Positions 44,701 to 53,837 of a DNA stretch of 53,837 bases are shown here, one piece after another. The position numbers and the translations under genes are program-made. Position 1 is the stretch's first letter; each line of letters starts with the position of its first letter. The notes under the pieces were generated by a model. It had not been told where the DNA came from. It was given only the letters and a program-made list of their open reading frames with translations, and did not search any database. The stretch comes from Carex sylvatica (lineage: Eukaryota > Streptophyta > Magnoliopsida > Poales > Cyperaceae), in contig CAXKVR010000444.1 in NCBI GenBank assembly GCA_964058845.1, forward strand, positions 1 to 53,837, in the 5' to 3' direction.

Positions 44701-47700
44701 GCCATGAAAGTGTCCCACTTTCTAAGCCAACAGTGCGAAGCCTCCTTGCAATTTCTTCTCTCTCTATGCCAACAAAAGCTGTTTCGGGACCGAGTATTAA
44801 AAAACAAGGTACTTATTAATAATTTTATTTACTTTTTAATGATGAGTGAGGCCATGGTACTATGCATAGCTCATATTGGTCCGTACTATGGACTGATATC
44901 TTCATTTTCAAAATCCAAATAGTCGATCTGAACTGTTCAACATGATCTCCATTTGAAAATCTACTTGTAGATCAAATTTTACATTTTTTAGAATTTTTTT
45001 ACTAATTTTTCAAATGGGTAGAAAATCATTCGATCTATAGATTCTAGATAATTCAAAAGTAGTGATGTTCTACCTATCTTAAAATATTGTAAAAATATTA
45101 TAAAAAATGTAAAATTTAGTCTGCAAGCACATTTTCATATGGAAAACATGTTGAATGGTTTAGATCAACTATTTGAACTTTGAAAATGAAAATATTGATT
45201 CATAGTACGGACCAATCCGCGCTACGCATAGTACCATAGCCTCACTCTTCAATGATTAATACAGCATGAAGGCAGTATATTTGCCTAAAACAGCAATTAA
45301 ACCCACAAATGCCGAAAATAAAATGGTGAAGTTAGAAACCGAAAAGGTTCTCATAAAATGGTATGTACAATAACATTGGGAAATTATGACATGTTTAATT
45401 ATGCAGGAACTGTGTAAAAATGGGGGAATTTTATCACTTGCTTGTACTATATTAAGGCTAAGGGTCCCAGAATGCTTCCAACACTCTTCTGAAATCATTG
45501 CTTCTGTCTCTCGATTCAAGGCCAAAATTCTTGCACTTGTGAGTACTAACACCTCCACTTCATAAAGTAAAAGAAACAAATGGACAAAAATAAAAAGACA
45601 AAAAAGAGTATACCAAAGCTTAATTTAACGTCTTCTATTGTACAGTTGTTACTGCTATGTGAGGCCGAGACAATATCATATCTTGATGAGGTCGCTGGAT
45701 CTCCAAAGAGTATGCAATTGGGCCAGTCTGTTGCTTTAGAGGTTGGATCTCTTTTTATTATTATTATTTTTTTTGATAAAAGTGTACCTATATCCACCGA
45801 TTTCATATAGAAACCATCTAACAATGTTTTTTAGTGGTACCTAATGACTTTGGATCTCTTTTATGTATTTACTTACCTCTTCATTTGCTTGTGTAAACCT
45901 TGTTTTGTGTTATGCTGGAACTCGATGAAAATGCAATCCCAAAAAACTTGCTGAAATTTTATGAAATATGTTTTCTGTTCAGTTTCTTAATATGCTGAAG
46001 ACAGCCTTCAGGAGAGAAGAATCAAAACATGCTAATGCATATAAGAAGAATACAAATATGAATATTCCTAGGGGCTTTCTGCTTATTAACTCACTTCGTC
46101 TGGTTGATATCTTCTCTGACGACTCAAACTTTAGGTTTTCTTTCATGACCACTACTGTAAGTATCTTGTTGCAAGGTTTTTTTTTAACATACTAAATGTA
46201 TCTTTTCAGCACTTACTCTAACACAAACTAAACTTTTATTATAGAAGAAAAATATGCTTAGCAAATTGCCATATAGCAGAATCATTGTCAAGTTACCTCT
46301 ACAGATTACCAAAATGTCCTCCATAATTGCTTTCACTTTGTTTCTCAAGTTTATCCTAATGTAGCCCTCTACATATCCTAAAACCAAATTATTTGGGCAT
46401 GTTTAGTAATTCATGAGAGGATGTGTAGGTGATATTTGTCATATCATAGAGCATCGTTTTGCTTTTAGGGCTATTCATTTTATATTGACGTTTTGCAAGG
46501 AAAAAAATGAGATAACTAAAAAGTAAAGAGGAAGTATAATCTCTTAATAGGTTCCATTTATGAGCGAAATACTAGCAACACCTCATGAAGACTTTGTCTC
46601 GAGTTGGTGCTCTGTCAATCTACCAACTATAGAAGAAGAGGCTAATCTGGAGTATGACGTGTTCAATGCAGTTGGTTTTGCTGCAACTGCAATGGCAGGT
46701 GGTGCAATTAGTGAAGCCAATTTTGCATGCCAGCTCAGCCTTAGTAGCATGCATGCTGTCACTTATGCTCAGTTGAGAACCTCATGCATTGTCAAAATCA
46801 TAGCCAATTTGCACATCTTTGTCCCCAATATATGTGAAGGTCAACTCTTAAATCCATTCCTTTATTTTTCTGAATGAGTGAGGCTATGGTACTATGCATA
46901 GCGTACATTGGCCCGCGATATGGACTCATATGAACATGTACTTTCAACCCAAATTTTATATTCTTTTAGAATTTTTTTACTATTTTTTTAGATAGGTAGA
47001 AAATTATTTGATCTGAAAATTCTGGACCATCCGAAAACAGAAGTTTCTACCTTTTTATTAATAGAAATAAAATACTATAAAATGTAAACTTTAGTCTACA
47101 AGTATATGGAGATCATGATGAACGGTTTGGATCAACCGTTAGGACTTTTGAAAACGAAAATATAGATCCATAGTACTGACCAATCCATGCTATGCATAGT
47201 ACCATAGCCTCACTCTTTGAATTCCACTGGACAAGTTTTTTTATTTTGTTGAACTAGGAATTAGAGAAATAAATTATCAAGAAATTCTTTGTCCCTAGTT
47301 TGTCAAATTTTATTAGTAGTAGAATTTTTTTTTGAAGTATCTTGTTGAAAGACGACACCCAAATTTGAACTGGAGATACAGGGTTTGCAGACCCTTGCCT
47401 TACTGCTTGGTCATCCTGCCAAATCTAATCCAAAATCGATAAAAAAAATTCTATTTTTTTTAATCATATTTATTTTGTTTATATCTTTCCGAAAAGGAGG
47501 GGAGGATTTCTGGTTTTTATTGTATTCATTCAATTGAAATCATTTTCTTTGATGAATTCTATTTCAGAACTTTTCTTCAACCTGAATGTTTTGAGCATCC
47601 AACCAACACGTGCATGATGCATTTATCCTTGTGCTCATGCTTGTTTTAGCTATCCTTTATTTTTTCTTTGAGTGAGGCTATGATAATATGCATATTACTG

Positions 47701-50700
47701 ATCGACCTGTGCTATGGATCCATATTTCCTTTTTGAAGTTCAAACAGTCGCTCCAAATCTTTAAACATGATCTCCATATGATAATATACTTAGAGAGCAA
47801 ATTTTACATTTTTTATAATTTTTTTTACTATTTTTTAGATAGGTAGAAAATCACTGCTTTTGGATGGTCCAGAATTTTTAAATCAAGTGATTTTCTACAT
47901 ATCTTAAAAAATAGTAATACATTTCTAAAAAATGTAAAATTTTGTTTGTAGGTACATTTTCATATGAAGATCATGTTGAACGGTTTAGAATTTAGATGGA
48001 ATGTTTATACTTTAAAAACGAAGATATGAGTCCATAGCATGGGCCGCTATGTCATATGCATATTACCATAGCCTCCCTTTTTTCTTTCTTTTCTTTTGTA
48101 TGTTTGCATACATATACATTTCCATCCATGCATAGTGGTATGCGACCAAGCCAACAACAACCAGCCTGCAATAAAACTGAAAATATATAAATAGCTGATT
48201 GCTGCCCCTCTGGTATTTCTGAGTAATTTTGTGGGTACTAATCTAACCAAAACTTTGTATGTGGTATTGGCAGAGCATGAGAGAGATTTGTTTGTTCGTG
48301 AGTTTCACAATCACCTAGTTCAAGAGAGACCTATGTCTTCAGCAGCTGAAGTTTGCAAAAACTTGAGTAATTTTTAATTTTTGCACTATTGTTTTGAATT
48401 TTCTACTTCTTTTGTTGTTTACTACCTTCAAGGATCTTCACTTATCATATCTTGTAAGTGTTGTGAAAGGAAACAAAAACAAAATTGAAGAAAAATGCTG
48501 GAAAATTTTCTGATGGGTCTACTACCAGTATTATATCAGTATCTGTCCTGACTTGCATGCTGTTAAAATGACTCATAAATGATGGTTTTTTAATGTAATA
48601 TGTTGTACTTACTGTAGGTTCTCTGGCTGAGTATGTAAAAACACTGATCCCAAGCTTAATAAATCAGGACGATGTGCAGCTTTTAAGGTAATCAAATCAT
48701 TTCGTTGAAGTTTTGTAGTAGAAGTGTAAAGTGGGTGGGGCCAGAAACCGAGTGATACATTCATGGTTTCAAGGAGCCTAAATATATGAACTCAAAAGTG
48801 CCAAATGAGAGCAAAATATATTGGTACTCTTTGGTCAGGTTCCATACAATATACAATAGTGATATGTGCAGTAGGTAACACTTGAGAGTTGAGATAAAAA
48901 TTGATTGACTTGTACGATCTATAATTTTCATTTCTTGAAGCTCTTTTGCAGAGTGTTTACTGACACTCTAAGAGGTTATTGCAAGTTGCAAGGTGGAGAA
49001 AGCACTACTGAACAGGTATGTTTTTTCAAGATTTATTATGATTATTTTTTCACCAGTATGGTCACTTACAAAATTTCTGGAACTTGACCTAACTGGTATA
49101 ATACCGATATTTGACGCAATTATCTTTTTTGAATTTTTAAGGCAGGGTCAGGTGAACTTGCAAAGGTACCGAAAGCTGAAAACATGTACCATACTGAGCA
49201 GTCTTTAATGAATTTGGCTGCTGCTTTCAACTCAAAGGTACTTTTCCATAAATAATTTGTATTTTTCCAATTCCTTCATTAATGAATGCACGTCTTACAA
49301 TGGAAAGACAAGAAAGAGAACCTGTTTGTATAAAATATTTTTGAGTAGAACTCGTGTTTATTAGGTAAAAAATTATAAAATGTTTTTGAGTTTACAATTT
49401 TTTACTTCTATAATTAAGGATGAAAATCCTAATGAAGTCTATTATTTGTGTTATCTGATAGAGATTGAGAGGAAATACAATTTTGTTTAGTTTGGGTAGA
49501 TCTCATGTTGCTTTCATTTTTGGTCTTAGAACCTGTTATGCTGTAATCTTAGAATTAAAATAGTGTTGTTCTTGTATATTAACTTATATTCAGTATGTCG
49601 AAGGTATTAGTAATGTTGAATTGACTTTCACTTCAGATCAAGTAAACCATAGGTTTTATGAATTATAGGGCAAGGTACCATGTAACCTAACCATTTCATG
49701 TTTTAACCAGAATTCTATATCCTCATAAAATTTATATTTCCCTGCTAAGTAGAATACAGCTCTGTCTAAAATGTAGATCACTTAAAAATGTTGTCTTTAT
49801 TTTTTAGAATTTCACCCTTTGAAAGAAGTAACATTTTCTTTGTTTTGCTGGATGTTAACTCTTATCTTTTTTCTTTTGCGAATATTGTTCAAAGGGTATG
49901 GATATTGACCCAAAACCCGAACCAGAGAAACTTGATATCGACAAAGCCACTGTTCCCAGGGAAAATACCAAAGAAAGTGATCCAAATGAGGATGAGAGAA
50001 TAGAAACCTCAAATGCAAATTCACAAGACCAAAGGAAGAAGAGAAAGAGAAATATCATGAATGATGTGCAGATAAAACTTATAGAGAGGGCTCTTTTGGA
50101 TGAACCCGAAATGCAAAGGAATGCTGCTGCTCTTCAGGCCTGGGCAGATACTCTCAGTAACAAGGTAATACATGTCTTTCTAAATGTTGCTTATTACAGA
50201 GTACTGTTTTCTTTTTTTGGGAGAATTTCATTTATATCCCTCAAAAACCTTGAAATTACGTATTTCCCCTCTAAAATCATAAAATATCACATTTACCCTT
50301 CTAACTTTAAAAAAATCACACATTTACCCAATATATATGGGTACTTCATAAATTTAAAATAAGTGTTAATAGAAAAGTCAATAAATTTGGTAAATTTGTG
50401 AGTTTTTGAAATTTATAAGAGTAAATTTGACCTTGAGAGAGATGATTGAAAGAACAATATGTACTTTTTCAAGGGCTTATACCAAAGTCGAAATTGTTTC
50501 AATTTGACTATGCCAAATATTTTGGGTTTATTTTGTACTCCATGGTTGTTAACACAGGTAAATTACCTTTAAGAGGAGTAATATAGGTAATGTGTCGATT
50601 TTTTTGACTAATACAAAAATTGTTAATAATACTTTTTTCAGGGCTCAGAAATTACGCCATCCCAGCTGAAAAATTGGTAAGATAATGTTTTTATCCTTTC

Positions 50701-51337
50701 ATTTGGCACTTTTGGCTTAGATGGATTTTACATTGCCTTGCTTTCCTATGACATAGTTCAAATTACTTCTTATCTCAGATAGCAAATATTTGAAAATGCC
50801 TAAAGAAGTATAGAAAGACAACTGTACTAAATTCTGAAATATATATATATATATATATTTTTATTGCACAGGCTGAACAACAGAAAAGCCCGGCTTGCAC
50901 GTGTGGCCAAAGAAACCCGGCACACATCTGAGGGAGAGAACCCTGATAGCCCTAATGAAGACCAACCCAACATGCCTTCCAATTCAAAATCGGTAAACCA
51001 ATCCAAACCCGAACCAAAACCATTTATCTCAAAACATGACCAGTTGGTTTATGAGCCGGGCATGATTGTTTCAATTTTGGATAGAGATCGGAATGAGGTT
51101 GGTACGGGAAAGGTGTTTCAAGTGGAGGGAAGGTGGCAAGGGAAGAGTTTAGTGGATGCAGGTTTGTGCGTGGTGGATGTAATCAAATTGAAAGTAGAGA
51201 GTTCAAAGGAGGTTTTAAACCCCTCTGAGGTTACTGGTCGGACTTTTGAGGAGGCAGTGACACAAAATGGCGGTATTATGAGGGTTGCTTGGGATACCGA
51301 AAAATTAGTGCCATTGTCGAATTTTATTGAGGTTTAG
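41775..51337 (+). CDS. NDX: Nodulin homeobox protein
   Basis: A plant-specific nuclear protein with an atypical homeodomain. Arabidopsis NDX binds single-stranded DNA and stabilises an R-loop at the FLC antisense promoter, and has been linked to Polycomb RING1 and ABA signalling. Sixteen exons keep frame through GT-AG junctions: 41775-41897, 42814-42972, 43390-43473, 43631-43756, 44584-44808, 45407-45538, 45646-45741, 45983-46156, 46551-46839, 48274-48366, 48618-48687, 48952-49015, 49142-49237, 49895-50164, 50642-50676 and 50872-51337 (833 aa). Residues 1-577 form the helical N-terminal NDX domain (GIL/LLL-rich, for example GGILSLACTILRLRVPECF). An acidic linker follows (578-625), then the homeodomain (about 625-693) with recognition helix WLNNRKARLARVAK instead of the usual WFQNRR, and the C-terminal NDX-B domain (about 735-833) with GMIVSILDRDRNEVGTGKVF. 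The start is chosen at MDIVSAVEEF; an in-frame ATG at 41553 would add 74 residues of less family-like sequence. No damage seen. Confidence 0.93.
44157..44487. mobile_element. hAT MITE in NDX intron 4, perfect 8-bp TSD
   Basis: Starts TAGGGGTGTTGACATGATTG and ends CCAATGAACACCCCTA. Flanked by AATGTGGT at 44149-44156 and 44488-44495. The 331-bp interior is rich in AACCGAA/TTCGGTT motifs. No ORF. Confidence 0.9.
44844..45247. mobile_element. Mutator-like foldback MITE in NDX intron 5
   Basis: Ends GAGTGAGGCCATGGTACTAT and ATAGTACCATAGCCTCACTC. Flanked by TTTAATGAT and TTCAATGAT (8 of 9 bases). The interior has the shared core TAGTCGATCTGAACTGTTCA with its mirror copy. It occupies most of the intron. 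Confidence 0.82.
46876..47215. mobile_element. Foldback MITE in NDX intron 9 (copy 1)
   Basis: Ends GAGTGAGGCTATGGTACTAT and ATAGTACCATAGCCTCACTC, the same family as 44844-45247. The left half is shortened: the ATCTCCATATGAAA segment is missing. Flanks TTTCTGAAT and TTTGAATTC match only with a one-base gap. Confidence 0.75.
47350..47420 (-). mobile_element. tRNA-derived SINE fragment in NDX intron 9
   Basis: On the minus strand the order is an A-box-like GGATGACCAAGCAGTAAGGC, then GGTCTGCAAACCCTGTA, then a B-box-like CAGTTCAAATTTGGGTG. This is the layout of Au-type plant SINEs. Ends and target duplication are not clear. Confidence 0.5.
47670..48078. mobile_element. Mutator-like foldback MITE in NDX intron 9 (copy 2), 9-bp TSD
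   Basis: Starts GAGTGAGGCTATGATAATAT and ends ATATTACCATAGCCTCCCT. Flanked by TTTTTCTTT at 47661-47669 and 48079-48087. The core matches the other copies (ACAGTCGCTCCAAATCTTTA against AACGGTTTAGAATTTAGATG). Confidence 0.8.
50210..50600. mobile_element. Dispersed repeat in NDX intron 14
   Basis: GGGAGAATTTCATTTATATCCCTCAAAAACC, then TGAAATTACGTATTTCC and CACATTTACCCTTCTAA, matches a repeat at about 25545-25650. Boundaries are uncertain; probably a degraded MITE. Confidence 0.45.
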
Positions 51338-51595
51338 GGTTTTGGTTTGGCTGCTGTTGCAGTGAATATGAAGGTTAGGTTTTTAGTTTTTTATTTCCAA
51401 CTGCAAGTAGGGTTTAGTTAAAGGAGGGACTAATTCATGGTTGTTAGTCTTAAAGAGATTGCTGATTGAGTTCTCTTTCTGTTTTAATTATAAATTTTAG
51501 TTTCTAACTTGTTGTTAGTTTGGTTTATTACTTGGTAAATTTTAGTTCCTCTGTAAATAATATATTTTATATTATTCTTAGGGGAGGGTTTCTAA

Positions 51596-51857
51596 TGTTT
51601 TCATTTTTGGTCCTATTGGGAGAACTCATTTTTCTTTTATTTTCATTCCAGTAATGGTAAAATGGATTGGAGTTTGGGGGTTTGATTTGTTTGTCTTGCA
51701 TTAAAGGTCTAGTGATAGTACTAAATTATATTTTCATTTTTGGTTCTATTGGAATAACTCATTGTTCTTTTATTTTCATTCGAGTAATGGTAAAATGGAT
51801 TGGAGTTTGGGGGTTTGATTTGTTTGTCTTGCATGAAGGTCTAGTGATATTAGTGTT
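51596..51857 (+). repeat. Two-copy tandem duplication downstream of NDX (~130 bp unit)
   Basis: TTTTCATTTTTGGTCCTATTGGGA ... AATGGTAAAATGGATTGGAG ... TTGATTTGTTTGTCTTGCAT ... GGTCTAGTGATA occurs at about 51597-51719 and 51732-51850 with few differences. It starts about 260 bp after the NDX stop, near the expected polyadenylation region. Confidence 0.8.
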
Positions 51858-51878
51858 GATTGCAACCGACTCCAAGAT

Positions 51879-52940
51879 AGGGTGTAAAGTGTAAACGGTT
51901 GGATATGGATCAGATAGTGATCAAACTGTGTTTTTATGTGTTTTAGTGATCAAACTGTATCTTTATGTGTTTTAATTATTTGGATATTGATATATCTGAT
52001 TATTCGGATACATATATGAATACGAATAGTTTTAAATATGGATACATATTGGATATTAAATGGAAACGAATATGGATTGGATGGATGCAAATATACATAT
52101 GAATGTAATTTGAATAATTAAAAATAAACTACTAATGTACATTCTAAGAATTAGCCTTTGGTCTAGTGACAAATGCTTATGGTCTCTATATGAGAAGTCA
52201 TGAGTTCGAAAGTCGGATGGAGGAAATCATTTGTTGTAATAACAAGAATATTAGAAAGTTGAGTGACTTGACTTTCAACCTTTACTTAAAAACTAATGTA
52301 CATTCTAAAAAATAGCATCTAAATATATATTTTTCATTCATAATATATAATATTTTTCATAATAAGTTTTTCATTGCTAGAATGAAAATATATATCATAT
52401 TACTAAAATATTACTAAAACAATAGTCATTAATCATATGATAGAGTTATATTATTCATTAGAATATACAAACCAAGATTGACAATATTATTTTTTAAGCA
52501 TATAGAATAAAAAAATTAAAATCACCTTGAACCAATTGTATCAACAATCATATGACTTCAATTTCTTTTGAAACAACTGCATTTTTTATTTCTACTTTTT
52601 CAACAAGACCATATATCAATATCATGTGACTAAACATATAAATAATAAATCATTGGTATAACAAAAAAAAGTTTAAGTAATAAATCATTGGTGTATATAT
52701 ATGCAGTTTAATAAATTAATTTAAAAACTGAGAACCTGTGTTGTGGAGTATGGTGTAAAGTATAAACAGTTGAATACATATAGTTAGTTATCAAATCATA
52801 TTCTTATCCGTTACAATTTTTCTGATACAGATACAAATACATATAGTATCAGATATAAATATAGATCAAATAATTTAATTAATTTTCTGAATTTGAACCA
52901 GGACAAAATCGGATAATATCCAATCCTTTTACACCCCTGG
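51879..52940. mobile_element. hAT-like element, perfect 8-bp TSD
   Basis: Starts AGGGTGTAAAGTGTAAACGG and ends CCAATCCTTTTACACCCCTGG. Flanked by TCCAAGAT at 51871-51878 and 52941-52948. Both ends carry GGATATGGAT/ATATCC-type repeats. No transposase. A SINE is nested at 52151-52291. Confidence 0.78.
52151..52291 (+). mobile_element. tRNA-derived SINE nested in the hAT element
   Basis: A-box-like TTGGTCTAGTGACAAATGC and B-box-like GAGTTCGAAAGTCGG lie about 35 bp apart. The unit is flanked by ACTAATGTACATTCTAAGA (52131-52149) and ACTAATGTACATTCTAAAA (52292-52310), an 18/19 target duplication. Confidence 0.8.
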
Positions 52941-52999
52941 TCCAAGATATTGCATTCTTAGATTAAAAATATTATTATATTTCAACTATCTGAGGGCCC

Positions 53000-53380
53000 G
53001 CTCGTTTAGTATTACGCTATCATTTCGAGAAATTTTTATCAATAAAATTAATAAAATAAGATTTACAAAAATAAAAGTGTTTAATTTGCAGTATTTTTGA
53101 AAAGATTAGAATCAACAGTTCTGATTCAAAGTTTTTGGATCAGAATTATTAGTCCTGATTCAAAGTTTTAATATTTTATTATTCATTCCGCACAACTTTG
53201 ATAGAAAAAATAATATTAAAATTATAGATTGGGACTAATGATCCCAATCAAATACTTTGAATCAGAATCAATGGTTGATTCTGAACTTTTCAAAAATGTT
53301 GCAAATCAAGCACTTATCTTATTTCTATACATATCATTTTATTAATTTCTATAGATAAAAAAATCACTCTCATTTTCATT
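53000..53380. mobile_element. Foldback element
   Basis: GTTTAATTTGCAGTATTTTTGAAAAG ... TCTGATTCAAAGT at about 53089-53140 is complementary to CTTTGAATCAGAATCA ... CTTTTCAAAAATGTTGCAAA at about 53257-53310. The outer arms hold ATTAATAAAATAAGAT and its mirror. Ends not fixed. The remaining 53380-53837 shows no gene. Confidence 0.6.
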
Positions 53381-53837
53381 ATAAGTATGCACAAATATAT
53401 AAACATATATGGAGCTGAACTGCAAGTTGGCCTTTTTAATTGCAGATTTTAACAGCTCATTTTTTAATTGCCTCAGAGAAACTTATTATTAAATTTTTTT
53501 TTCTGGACCATGTGACGGACTTCCTAAGAGAATACTCATAGATTTTATTCTTGTATCCTTCGATCGATGAAACAGCATATATCGTAAATCGATCTGATTA
53601 AAAACCTAGTAATCAGAAGTTGTCTTGTGGGACCCGCCTTCATTTATTAGGAAAGATATTTGCTTTCACGTACGGCCTCACAAAAAAAAAATCTCCATCT
53701 TTCGTGCTCTATTTTCTCTCAATTCAACAAAAGTAATTCAGAATATTTAATTAGTTTTATTTTTCAAACAGTTGTAGATAGTTTTTATTTTATTGATTGT
53801 GTACGAAAGTTTCATTTTTATTAACCGTTCATAGACA

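Noticed and set aside
1..53837. CRISPR array, operon or bacterial-type system
   Set aside because: Spliced plant genes and plant transposons throughout; the regular repeats found are transposon subterminal arrays, tandem duplications or microsatellites.

Overview
The window is nuclear DNA of a flowering plant, probably a eudicot. The evidence is AT-rich intergenic DNA, GT-AG introns in every multi-exon gene, plant-specific families (nodulin homeobox, plant mobile domain, Rx-type NLR, PPR, plant H2B) and dense plant transposons. I cannot name the species.

Layout. (1) 1-5.4 kb: a decayed Mutator-like element whose transposase (plus strand) meets a plant-mobile-domain gene (minus strand) tail to tail, with overlapping 3' ends. 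(2) 5.4-11.9 kb: gene-free, with foldback and inverted-repeat elements. (3) 12-15.1 kb: a four-exon CC-NBS-LRR gene on the minus strand, cut short in the LRR. (4) 15.1-18.2 kb: gene-free, with two foldback MITEs. (5) 18.35-19.64 kb: an intact intronless histone H2B gene followed by a three-copy tandem repeat. (6) 20.2-23.9 kb: a minus-strand TraB-family gene with two probable frameshifts and transposons in its introns. (7) 24.3-26.8 kb: an AATAT microsatellite holding a MITE, then a second foldback element. (8) 26.87-37.29 kb: a 5.7 kb non-autonomous CACTA element (3-bp target duplication), then 31 bp later a 4.7 kb hAT element (perfect 8-bp duplication) that itself contains an Athila-like Ty3/Gypsy retrotransposon (5-bp duplication) with an intact gag ORF and no pol. 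(9) 37.3-39.4 kb: a broken PPR gene, then MITEs and microsatellites. (10) 40.2-51.3 kb: a hAT MITE, a repeated upstream region and a 16-exon nodulin homeobox (NDX) gene. This is the only large gene that looks intact; its introns hold at least four DNA-transposon relics and a SINE. (11) 51.6-53.8 kb: a tandem duplication, a hAT element with a nested SINE, and a foldback element.

How it fits together. Only H2B and NDX look clearly functional, and both are flanked by local tandem duplications. The NLR reads open but is truncated; the TraB, PPR, MULE and PMD genes are damaged. The most unusual signals are the MULE/PMD tail-to-tail composite, a set of foldback MITEs that share an internal core but differ at their ends, and the nested CACTA / hAT / Gypsy block whose target duplications can all be read directly. 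All calls come from reading the sequence; no database search was possible.
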